Shown piece after piece: positions 46,190 to 57,000 of a stretch of DNA of 64,000 nucleotides. The position numbers and the translations under genes were made by a program. The stretch comes from Patiria pectinifera (taxonomy: Eukaryota > Echinodermata > Asteroidea > Valvatida > Asterinidae): contig CM057147.1 in NCBI GenBank assembly GCA_029964075.1, positions 14,901,513-14,965,512 of the forward strand, read 5' to 3'. The number at the start of each line of letters is the position of its first letter. The first letter of the stretch is position 1. The notes beneath the pieces are model-generated. The model was not told the DNA's origin. It did no database searches and was given only the letters and a program-made list of their open reading frames with translations.

Positions 46190-46545
46190 AAAGAGGCACG
46201 AGGATCTGTTAGTTACACGGTACCCTCTGGAGACGTGCACAATAGGAACAAAATATTGTATATGTCTCCACAGGGCAATTTCTATAGATGAATACATCTC
46301 CACAAGGTTACCACGAAACAAATATATGGATTTTACTCAAAAACTAGGCATTTCCAAGTTGTGTTGATCTGTCGCAAATTGAAGTATTTTATGTAAGGGA
46401 TATAAAGTCCGAATTTCAGCCCAGGAAATTCATTCTGTTTAAAATAGGAGCATTTTGAAAGTACTGCACTTTCAAACTCGAAAACTTTAGTACACGAGAA
46501 CAAAGAAAAGACTCCACAAGGAAACAAATTTCAGTATGTGTGGAT
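46190..46545 (-). repeat. Dispersed repeat, inverted copy of 11930-12255
   Basis: Reverse complement of the 11930-12255 family over nearly its full length, with small indels. Confidence 0.65.
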
Positions 46546-46549
46546 TAGC

Positions 46550-46680
46550 ATGTTAAGACGTCACCTGGAGGTGAGTCGAGGCAATCTTGACGTCTTAATC
46601 CGTCAGCCGTGCCTGTGTATAAAAACAGCCAGTGCATGTTAACACATGCACCAATGAGAAATGGTTAAGTCAGGGGTCTA
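46550..46680 (+). repeat. Repeat with inverted AAGACGTCA motif, copy 1
   Basis: Contains GATTAGCATGTTAAGACGTC and, about 25 bp later, AATCTTGACGTCTTAA, then CAGCCGTGCCTGTG and AAAAACAGCCAGTGCATGTT. It matches 58195-58320 closely. Confidence 0.7.
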
Positions 46681-46978
46681 ATATCTCTAGTTCAAGTTGG
46701 AGAAAGTTTTTGAATTTAAAAGTTTTGAGAAAACCTTGCATTCTGCTGAGCTGTTCTCATTGAGTTGAGTGCTGTATACAGATAGTCTTTGTACGTAGCC
46801 ACGGGAGAGTCCGTGAGTTAAAGGGAATATACAACATTTGCAAACATAGGAAAACAAAACTACCAAATTTTTACGAAATACCTTAATAGGATGTTGGTAA
46901 TGACAGTCTAAAGCATCCTGTAAAATTATGGCACCTTGGTGTGAAGTCATATTCAAGAAAAGTGGTATTTTGTATCAA

Positions 46979-47012
46979 TTTCCTACGGTGGTCGGCCGAC
47001 CACCGTTGGAAA
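46979..47012. repeat. Palindrome, one mismatch in 34 bp
   Basis: Centre GGTCGGCCGACC with ACGGTG/CACCGT arms and TTTCC/GGAAA outside, related to the perfect palindrome at 15724-15761. The inner GTGGT/ACCAC bases differ from the other copy on both arms in a paired way. Confidence 0.8.
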
Positions 47013-47466
47013 AACCGAACTATTTTTCACTGCTCCAAATTTACCTTTTTTTCAGTCCAAATTTTGTTTGCTACTGGTTACATGTTCATGAACGGGTGCA
47101 GGCCAGCTAGACTGGTTTCCTTACCTTACAATTTTCAAGCATCAATAAATTGATTCATTTCATCTTTAGTGGAGTCAGGGAACCAGACTACTTGAACATA
47201 TTTGTTTTTCTTGGTTTTTCCAGCATTTTCGAACACAAAACTTCAAACTTGTCAGTGTCACAGTATTTGATCTATTATACTAACCCCTCAAATAGTTCAT
47301 TTCTGAAAATTACAGCAAAAGCCAATGATGTACATTCCCTTTAAAAGAACAAAGCACAAGAAGCGAGTGAGGTTAGTTTGTTTGAAATCCGGGAGCGCCG
47401 CAAGAAAATGGGCCTGGTGCCAATAACTCCCCACACTGGCTGATTTTCAATGCTGTGAATGGCACA

Positions 47467-47550
47467 TCATGTCTGGTACTTGGCATCGTTGACGGCTGCA
47501 TGTTCACTTTGAGCTCGTACCCGCTTTTTCTGCAGAACCATGGCCTTGAA
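47467..47550 (-). CDS. Candidate last exon of the TBC gene (alternative)
   Basis: Acceptor CCCCTTTCAG. In phase 0 it reads FKAMVLQKKRVRAQSEHAAV then NDAKYQT and stops; in phase 1 it reads LQGHGSAEKAGTSSK and stops earlier at 47504. It can join exon 51958-52041 in phase 0 or exon 49242-49314 in phase 1. Its membership in this gene is inferred from strand and acceptor quality. Confidence 0.4.
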   Translation of the reverse strand, partial: FKAMVLQKKRVRAQSEHAAVNDAKYQT

Positions 47551-47689
47551 CTGAAAGGGGAACAACCAAAAAGTTTTGTTATAGAACAGTTTTCAAGCTG
47601 CAATAAAAAAAAATTGTGAACACCGTATCAAGTTTTGGTCCCTCATTCACTTCTTGTTTTTTAGACAAAAACAGTGCCAAAGTTGGCTT

Positions 47690-48085
47690 ATTTATGGGAA
47701 TAAATATGTGCTTGGCCGGTGTTCGACAACTACGTTTAAAACCGGCTAGGGACCTGGAAGTGGATTAGGCAACCAGGGGCCAATTTCACGGCCCTGCTAA
47801 GCACAAAAATGTGCTTAGCACAAAAAAAGTCTGGCTTATAAAAGCAGGTTACCAGCCAAAACTCCATGTGATGTATATTGCTATTGATGAGTATTGAGCT
47901 GTTATTTGCTATAGCATGAAAATCACGTTGAGTTTTTGCTGGCAAACTGCTTTTATAAGCCAGGCTGTTTTTGTGTTTAGCAAATTTTTTTGCTTAGCAG
48001 CGCCGTGAAATTTGGCTCTTAGGACCCTAGCCAGGTTTAAACGTACTTGTGCACGGCGTATTTATTCCCATTCATAAATACCTTT
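47690..48085. mobile_element. Foldback element with long inverted arms
   Basis: Outer arms (TGGGAATAAATA, TACGTTTAAA, GGCTAGGG) at 47690-47755 and inner arms (GGCCAATTTCACGG, CTGCTAAGCA, GGCTTATAAAAGCAG) at 47777-47860 recur as reverse complements up to 48085. About 150 bp of each half can pair. No coding content. Confidence 0.72.
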
Positions 48086-48514
48086 CGGTCAAAAAGTCAA
48101 AACATGTCAAAAATTATAAATTTCTTACAATTTTGTTCCACAGGTTTACTTCATGTTTTGTGAAACAAACTTTTAGCTGTATTCATGGAATGTGATTTTT
48201 AGTAGTAAAAATCTCCTTATCTGGATATAGTGAGTGGCGCGCAACGCACCAGTGCCGGGAAAAAGTGTTTAAACCAGTTGGTGTTTTATCAATCATTTAA
48301 AACCAGCCACTTGGCAGGCTCTCGACCAATAAGAATGGGTAAACTGTCTTGTGAACGCAAAAATAAATGATTTCAGGTTTATTATCATTATTACAGTTTT
48401 AGAAAGTCATACCATTTTCAATATGACAATGTTAGAGTGGGTCCATACAGAACCTGTTTGGATCAAGCTATTAAGCAGGGAAAAAATGCTAGAGTAAAGA
48501 TGCGTCCCTCATGC

Positions 48515-49088
48515 TATTTTCGAGTTTCACCTTGAGAAATAGATTTTTTTTTTCTATTGCTATTTTCTGAAAAATAAAGAAGTTATTCACTTTAGAATGA
48601 GTCATTTAACAATAAAATCCATTGAGGCTGATTTGTCGGGAACTTTCATTTGGAGATTCAGGCCAAAATAAGACCACTTCATCACATCACTTCATCACAT
48701 CTCTTGGTGTTCCGACTTCCATAATTTTTGAACTAAAGATGGTATCAGCATACCATTTTCACAGCAGTAATGCTGAGATTGTGCTCTTTTCAAATCTGTA
48801 AAAAATCAATTGACCAGGGTCGACAAATGACTCATTTAGCCTGATCGCATCACATTTATTCAGAATTATACATCAGCACAAATCAAATTATTGGCTGCCA
48901 GTCAATCTTCGGCTCTCATTCGTACGGGTTCATTTGTTCACAAAACGAAAGCCCTTTTTTAGAGGGCAGCAGATTCCCAAAATCGAAATAACGTAGTTTT
49001 TCTTTCTTTCGTTAAAACAAAACGTACGAATTGAAAAACTGCCACGAGAAAAAAAAAATCAATTTGTTGAAGAGTACGGGTTATCCAT
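48515..49088 (+). repeat. Old dispersed repeat, copy 2
   Basis: Patchy match to 262-548 on the same strand. It lies between the last candidate exons of the TBC gene. Confidence 0.45.
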
Positions 49089-49241
49089 CTTTACTGTGCA
49101 CAATTAGCCTAGTAAAACTCACAAGTAAATAACACTACATGATAATAGCTAGCTGATGAACTTCTTTTTTTATCATGCTGTGTAAACTCTTCAACGCTTT
49201 TTCGTCAAGATAATTTTTGTTTTTACAAATGAATGACTTAC

Positions 49242-49314
49242 GTTTTCTTGCGCCATCCACAAAGTCTTTCAGAACGTCAGTCATGACGGCATTGGCTGCA
49301 AGGGGATCTTCCAA
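49242..49314 (-). CDS. Candidate 3' exon of the TBC gene
   Basis: Acceptor CTCCCTCCCCGACAG gives phase 0 and LEDPLAANAVMTDVLKDFVD then GARK; donor C|GTAAGT leaves phase 1. An upstream acceptor (TCTGGTCCACAG) would need phase 2. Phase 0 fits the preceding coiled-coil exon, making a helix-compatible junction LKQ-LEDP. Confidence 0.55.
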
Positions 49315-49496
49315 CTGTCGGGGAGGGAGATTATCATTGGCTTGTCTGTGGACCAGAAAAAGAATAAACAAAACTTGTAGACGGAAGTACGACACTCACC
49401 GTACATTCTTTCTTGCTCAAAAAGAAAGTGACCCAGATTAAAGATATTTTCTTAAACAGCAATCAAATTTGATACACCAATCAAGCATGTCTTTAA

Positions 49497-49709
49497 CCCT
49501 AACAGAACTCAACCCATCAAACCCAAAAGCCATGTTTTGTTGGAATCTGTCAGGATGGGTACAGTACCCCTAAACTGACAGTCTTTTACATTGGGTTGGG
49601 CACACCTCCAGAATCAAAGTCAGAAATATGTGTGTGCAGTTTCCCATATGGTGTTGGAATGTGCCAGGATGGGTATGGTTCCTAGTAAATCATGCTAGGG
49701 AGTTAAGGT
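49497..49709. mobile_element. piggyBac-like MITE, inverted relative of 41904-42116
   Basis: TTAA at 49493-49496 followed by CCCTAACAGAACTC, and ending CATGCTAGGGAGTTAAGG before TTAA at 49710-49713. The body matches 41904-42116 in reverse over its whole length. Confidence 0.75.
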
Positions 49710-50484
49710 TTAAGAGCATGTTCTTTCACTCATTTGAAAAAAAAAGACTTACTGAAATTGATCCATGCTATCAGAAGTTTTACGCACGTTTTACTAAAAC
49801 AACCCATTTTTATAGCTGTCTATGAAATGCCATTGGAAGCTGTGTGAGAATTACAGATTTCACACCGGCATTCAAATACCAATGAAATTTTAATCATTTG
49901 AGTCAAGATTGAAACCTTATTTTTTCTGTCAGATTTGGTGTTTTGAATATGAGGAACAAGTCAACTCTTTTTTTTCCCCGAAATATTAGTTCTCGTTCAT
50001 TCATGGAGGTGGGAAAAAGTCCATGTTTCATTGTACCCAATAGGTATTCATCAGTTCATAGAACGATAAATGATTAGTGGACATGGTGGACAGTCACGTT
50101 TTGTGATCTTTTTATTGAAATAGACATGACTTGGGAATAGAGTATGCAAATTACGAGACATTTTCACAGTTAAAAGTCAATAAGATGTACTTTATCCCTA
50201 TACTTTTTTTAATAAAATGATGCGAGCCAAATATTTAAAAATATTTTTCAAATTTTGACTCACTCTGGATAACTAGGTCTCAATGAGATATAGAGTCTGA
50301 GAACAACAAGCCTGTTGCTATCCTTGTGAACTCTGATGCAAGGTCGACTAAATTTAAACAATCGCGTATCGACAACATGGCCAATCTACTAATTATATTT
50401 CAGAAGATTTAAGAGCATTGTCTGTTCTCAAGTAGGGTTGTGCTAAACACTCATGACAAGGGAATGATTATAGTTTTTCATTAA

Positions 50485-50885
50485 CCCTAACTCCCTCGGC
50501 ATTTATGTTGGATGTAACCTCAATCCTGCAAAATCCTCCAACTGCCTCCATGTAAAAATAGCATACAGCCTCAATCCTGCAAATTCCTCCGTTATTTCTT
50601 GAATGTGGTCCTTGGAGGGGCGACCACTGTCTGAATCCTGCAAAATCCTCCAGCAATCACTGTCAATATGTTGAGGAAGGGCCAGTGACATCCTGGAGCA
50701 GTGCGGAGGATTCAAGTATGATATAGAGGCCTAAATTTATGCATGGCTGAGCATAAAAAGACAAGGCCCGGCACATACTTTGACACAGTGTATACTCCGA
50801 AATGAGCAAGATATTTTTGCCTTATCGCCTCAATCCTGCAAAATCCTTCACTTTCCAAAAGCATGCATTTTTGAGACAGCTAGGG
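50485..50885. mobile_element. piggyBac-like MITE with internal 22-bp repeats
   Basis: TTAA at 50481-50484 and 50886-50889; termini CCCTAACTCCC and GCTAGGG. Inside are four copies of CCTCAATCCTGCAAAATCCT-like sequence. It ends 47 bp before the stop codon of the alternative last exon at 50932-51006, on the downstream side. Confidence 0.72.
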
Positions 50886-50931
50886 TTAATGAACGTCATC
50901 TTTTAATTGCTGCAGAAGTGAATGAAACATT

Positions 50932-51006
50932 TTACGCTGTGCTGGGCTTGTCCACAGGCTTAGGGATTCTGGCTGCATCTGGCTTGATCGAAGCTGCTGG
51001 CTTGCC
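50932..51006 (-). CDS. TBC gene, alternative last exon with TAA
   Basis: Acceptor CACTCCCTCAG. In phase 0 it encodes GKPAASIKPDAARIPKPVDK then PSTA and TAA, directly after the coiled-coil exon. The low-complexity K/P/A tail is plausible as a C-terminus. Confidence 0.6.
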   Translation of the reverse strand, partial: GKPAASIKPDAARIPKPVDKPSTA

Positions 51007-54000
51007 CTGAGGGAGTGAACCCAAAACATCAAACAATCACAAATGAATCTGACTTGAATTTAAAAAATTGAACAAAGAATTGGCTTGAGCTATCATCCGT
51101 TGTCCACGGAGCACTATCTCCGGTCCAACGTCTGAAATATCTAAGAATGCAAATTTATGCGACCCCGCGCGCCAGCCTATCTGAATCGACTTTACTAAAT
51201 CATGACGTCATTTCATTCCCAAATCTGGACTAAGGTTGTGATTGGTCAATTCGAATGCAGTGTTTTTCAAATACAACAACGGCCGAGTGCGCATAGATCT
51301 ACAAAACCTAGACACGACCGTAATTGGCTGGCTCTATTTTTGCCTGGCATATTGTGTAACATATCGTTACAGAACGCGTGACCGCATACTTTTTTGCTCA
51401 ATTCACAGCGTAAAAAAAGAATAATATTTGTTGTGTCTAGGATTTACTTATAGATATCCAAGACGAGACCAGGTATGGAAAGCACCCACTGAATGGTCAG
51501 AAAGTCGAGGTTAAGACAGTCTTGTTTTCATAATTAATCGCCGAATCAGCTCACATATTATAGTTCGCAAGGGTCTATTACATAGACTAGGTTTAAACCT
51601 GCGAGCTCTGGAATGCCTACCGGTGCCCTACCAACTGAGCTATCCAGCCCTACGTTGGCGGTTCCCAATTTATCAATGTCTTTGTTCAAGGGGTGCAACT
51701 CAGAAGCCATAAACCTGTGTATGCCATATAGCCAGGGATCACACCCAAAGTCACAATGCTAGCAACATCAGCAATGCTGCAAACCTGGGAAATAGCAAAC
51801 GGGGATCACTCAGAGAGGACTGATCATGGGCGTGATCCCTAGCAATAAACCAAAGATTGGGGGGGGGGGGTTAGGTGGTAGAATAATGAATAAACCGTGT
51901 CCGCCTCCTCTGACAAATCAGTTTAAGAAGAGGAATAGAGCTTTGGTATAGTCCTACCTGCTTCAGTCTTTCAATTTCTTGTTTCAGCTGATCAATTTCA
52001 GCCTCGGCTTTTCTCTCCGCCTTTGCTTTGCTTCGTCTTTCCTGTCACAAAAAAGAGGGGGGGGGAAAAAATAGAGCACTATGACCACAACACAATGGCT
52101 GCAGTTAATAAAAAATAAACCTGAAAGCAAAGTGTTAAAGTGAATATCTTTTGTGGGTTTGTACAATTCTTGAAAGAACAGGGGAAACTCTTTGTTTCAG
52201 ACAGTATGCTTTGCCCAAAGCTTTAACGATGCATGCCAAGGGGGATCGGGGCCAACGGGGACCATGCCCCCCAAAAACAAAATGTCGCATAAAGTGATGT
52301 CATAAAAGTGACGTCGCAAGAAAGGCAGGCACTGCGTACACCACCATCTTTACCTCAAAAATAAATTAGTTAACTCTTTCACTACAGCGAGCCGCTCACA
52401 GCGGCACATACAAATTGTACAGCGGCTCGGTTGCGTCGCTATGAATAAACATGGTTTCCCCATGACGTGGGCCATATCTACATAATTTATATCGTATAAC
52501 CTCTGACCCTAGTTTGAGCTGCTGCCAGCGGCTCTCCGTCTGGCCGGGGTGCGCTTTTTGTTATTGTGAGCAGTTTGTTTACGGAGATACATTCAAAGAT
52601 GGCGGCGCCCACATCGACGCTCGGCGGAATTTTTAGCTTTTAATTACGTCCAGTTGGGACAAAAAAGGTAAATTTAATTCCGTAGCGAAAGAGTTATAGT
52701 GGTCAAAATCGCCTCAGATTGCACCACAGAGCATCTAGAATCCAAACAAATTCCAGGGCCCTTAAGCGGGCCCCGAACCCCTCGCTGTAATGTTTTGACC
52801 CACTTTTTGGGGGAACAATTTCTTTTTGGCCCCATAACAAAAACTTGTGTTCTAGATCCGCCCTTGATGCATTCCATGTGCTGTTTTCGAGTTTTATCCC
52901 CCCCCCCAAAACAAAAAAAATTTCCTTTGCTAAATTGCAATTTTCAAGCACTACAAAAAGGATTAACCTACGTTAATTATAACTTTACAATTTCGAGTTA
53001 TTGGCTGCCAGACAAAAAAAAAACATTCTTATGAGGTTCCCGCCCCACAACCAGTTTCAATAATGTACAGACCAGATCTGTTTGTGCCCAAAACAAAACC
53101 CTTTTTTTTCAGAGGTTTGCAAACATCCAAAAAAAAATTTTTTGTTGACAATTTTAATAGAAAAAAAGAGGTGAATTTGTACATAGCACCCTCAGCTTCG
53201 CCTCGGGTTCTATGCTCCCCTCGGGTGTCCAAAACGTCGTATCCCACATCACAGCAGTCAACAATTGTTACAGTATTACCTGCTCAAGGAGATCTTGGAG
53301 TCTTTGCTGTTCATCTCTGGCAATCCTCTCCAACCGTTCTCTTTGCTTCATTCTGTCTTCCTCTTCCTGCCATCTCATCTTCCTTGCCTCATCCCTTTCA
53401 ACATCTCTCTCCCTTGTTGTAAAAACAACAACAACAAAGATGTGGTTATCAAAATAATGTGTAGCTGCACCTGTCATCACACCAGTTCTCAAAAATCTCC
53501 ACTGGCTACCAGTTTCTTATAGAATAATCTACAAACTCTTGTTAATCGTCTACAAAGCTCTCAATGGCAAAGCCCCCTCTTACATCACTGAACTCCTCTC
53601 GCCATACAATCCACCACGCACGCTCCGATCAAGTAATAAATGTTTACTCCATGAACCCATATCACACCGCTCATGGGGGGATAGATCCTTTTCAGCAGCA
53701 GCACCTCGACTGTGGAACCAGCTACCAATACACATTAGGACATCTGATTCCATTCTCTCCTTCCAAGCATCCCTCAAAACACATCTGATGACTCTGGCTT
53801 TTGCTTAATTCATTCTGTTTGTTATCTGAGCTAGGTGCATTCCGATCACATGAGCGGCGTGGGCGTCGGTGTGCATTCGCCACATCTTTATGTTTACATC
53901 TGAATTGGAGGTGCCTGGCGATGTAGGCCGACGTTCATGTTGTTCACATGGGAGGAATGCACCTAGGTACCAGCTCCATTTCAGCATCTGTGTAATTTTT

Positions 54001-57000
54001 ATTTTTTTTGTTTCTCTCTATTGGTACATGAATATGTTTATAGCACCTTAATAGGTGGATATGTGCACTTTATCAATCTTCATTATTATTATTATTATTA
54101 TTATGAGGCATCTGCCTTCTGTGTGTACGCTTGTGATAAATAAGACGTGGGATGTTGGAGAATCGGAATGACGAGGTTCTTGGGAGTGTGAGTGGAGGCG
54201 AGTGGAGGCCTGCCTACCTCTGTCTCTGGTCTTCTCTGTAGTCTCTGTCTTGTCTTCTGTCTTGGGCTGTCGTTCGCTGTGGCAGCATCTCATGGTGCCA
54301 ATGTTCCCACGGCATGGCGACTGAAATCAACAACGATATAAGTCACATCTATTTCATGTGAAACTTCAACTTTTAGGTTTGTAGGATCTTTTGGTTCTGG
54401 TGTATTTGTAGGTAGGGGGTAGGGTATGGGTGGGGGAGGGAAACCATGTTTTTTTTTATTATGTAGTGAAGTATAGCTCGTCAATCATACATGGTGAAAA
54501 AATCTTTAAAAAAAGCATGAGAATAGTGTTATTATGCTAATTTGAATACAAGTCACTAAACTCACTGTTGTCCAAGTGTAAGTCTAGTTAGTGTTATTTT
54601 GTCTTCAAATCAAGCTCCAGAGCTCACAATCAAGCGGATGGAATAAAGCCGTCCACAGAAAAACAGGTTTGGCACATGACATTTTTAAACTACCATATCT
54701 CAGAGACAAAATACGCATATGGCAATCATTTTTTCGTCACTTATGTTTAAAGATCAATATTTTGATAGCATTACATTGTATTTTTTAAATATGCTCAACA
54801 AGTAGGTGAAAATTGTTGTCAAAAGTGGGCTTCTTCTTTTTGCAACACCCTGTACTCTTAAATCTTAGGGCCGTGTCATAAAAGATGGTTTACTGGCACC
54901 TTATCCCAGGCAATTGCTGAGAAGAAAATGACAGGCAAAGTCCATGGAATCACGGAGGTATTTCTAGAATGGTAAGAAAGGAAGAGTTGGGAGAGACTAT
55001 ACTGAAAGAGACATTCAAATGCATTGCCGACAAAGCCTGACGCTCACGTGACGGTGCTATGGATTTGTGCACATGAATTCCCAGTCAAATTCATTGTGCA
55101 TACTTCACGTGCTTCAGGCAGCTCATTAGGTAGTGTGTCCAGGTTGCCTGTAAATATTGCCTCGTGTGACTTGGCCTTTGTCGATCATTTGCAATAGAGT
55201 ACTGAAGTGAATACATCATGTGCACAAAATGTGTGTAAAAGACATTAGCGCGTGATTCAGCCCGTGAACCAACACGTGCGCGTACTCCATTCGTTTGCAC
55301 TACACTTTCTGGTTCTAAATGACGTCACACTTCGGTACTCTATAATCTCACCTTGTGTTGGGTCCAGTACTGGCGTCGCACCCCGCCCGCTGTTTAGCTG
55401 ACTATGTAGAACCTGGTAGAAATGATAGCTGATCTGAAGATGCACATAAAACAGACAACTAATTGAAAAATTCAAAAATGTCAGAAATATTCATGTCTTT
55501 ACTATCACGAGTTAATGAAGTTGAATTCGAATTCAGTATTTCAAGAAAATGCGCAGTCAAGCCAAAACTGATATCTTATCCACTCCGTTCACAAGTACCC
55601 CCTCACCGGCAAAGAAGGAACAGTTGGGGGTGACCGACCGACCCCATCTTGCCTGACTGTAATTCAATTGCCGGGAAGCGCAGCGCGGCCACTGCGTGTA
55701 CATAGTACAAATCCCCTGGTGTACGTGCGTCACACACAAGGAACAGTGCACGTCAACCAGCGAAATGTCCCGCCCATGGGACGTCATTGCTAGGTAAAAG
55801 GGCGCCCTCTTTCGTCGGCACACGAAGCCCATAGATAAGTTTTCAGTTATCTGCTAGAAGGCCAATACTTTACACATTTCATTAACAACGTTAAAAAAAA
55901 TACATTCCGCTTACCTCATACATAAGTTCATCTTTAGTCAATTTCACAGCATTTTTCTTGAGAGTGTGTTCCATCTCGGGCAACTGCAAAGACAAATTTC
56001 AGAATTTTTTTTTGAATCTGGTAAATTCAATGATATTTAAGTTGCCGAAAAATATTTCTTTCGTTTGGCAAAATAGAAAAAATTTGTCTGTTTGATGGTA
56101 TATCTCAAAATGAAAATTCTTCTTTCGAAAACATTTCCAACAAATTTTACTTCCACTTTAAAACAAAATGTTCAGTTGGTGAGCACAAACTTACACTGTC
56201 ACATTGCAGGAGGTACTTCCTCAGCAAAATCAAGACACTGACTGCCATGCTAGGTATGATGTCATAGTCCGGTGCATCCAAGCCGATGATGTACTGATCC
56301 CATACGTACATGACGGCATCCAGACTTAGGTAACCTGGAAAACAAACATCAAAGCAAACGATGGGCTAACTGCATGATTGAAAAACAAAAATATTCTCTA
56401 TGGGTAAATGACTCGACTCGACTTGAGTCACTGCGAGCACATGACTCGTCTCGAGCCAAGGCTTATAAGACTCAAGTCCCAAAATATATGAATGAAACTT
56501 GGTGACAAATATATGAAAGCCAAACCAAAACCAAACCATATCCTATAAGACTGAAGTTTCACTTTTTGTTAACTGTTTAAATAACAAATGACTTCATCTC
56601 TTGTCTTTATTTGTTATAAAGTGTTTAAATATTCGTGACTCAAATTGACTCGAGCTAAATATTTGACTCAACTTGACACGACTCGACTACACACTGTGAC
56701 TCGACCTGACTTGACTCCACCTTCTTGACCTAATGACTCGACTCAAGTGACTTCTTCAAAATGACTTGACACGACTCGAGTCACAAAAATCAGTGACTTG
56801 TTACAAGTCTGGTCTTAACATTTTTCTCAATAATTGAACAGTTTTCAAGTCTATTTCTTTTTGCACTCCATACGCCCAATCTCCATTTTGGTATAAAATT
56901 TCTATACAGCGTTCAACGTCAACTATACTGCATGAAAGGTTTCAAGCACAAATTGGGCTTTGCTTTTTTTTACTTACCAACAAAAAGACATCTAACCATT

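Larger units (their letters stand above)
42587..47466. other. Intergenic DNA between convergent PRODH2 and TBC genes
   Basis: No exon recognised. Contents: a Harbinger MITE fragment (42800-42943), a dispersed repeat (43440-43760), a 135-bp direct repeat pair around an inverted-repeat insert (45255-45850), a dispersed repeat (46190-46545), a TTGACGTCTTAA-containing repeat (46550-46680) and a palindrome (46979-47012). Confidence 0.55.

Noticed and set aside
53457-53808. Host gene encoding the LLIVYKALNGKAPSY protein
   Set aside because: This is the standard C-terminal end of LINE reverse transcriptases, followed by an (ATT)n tail.
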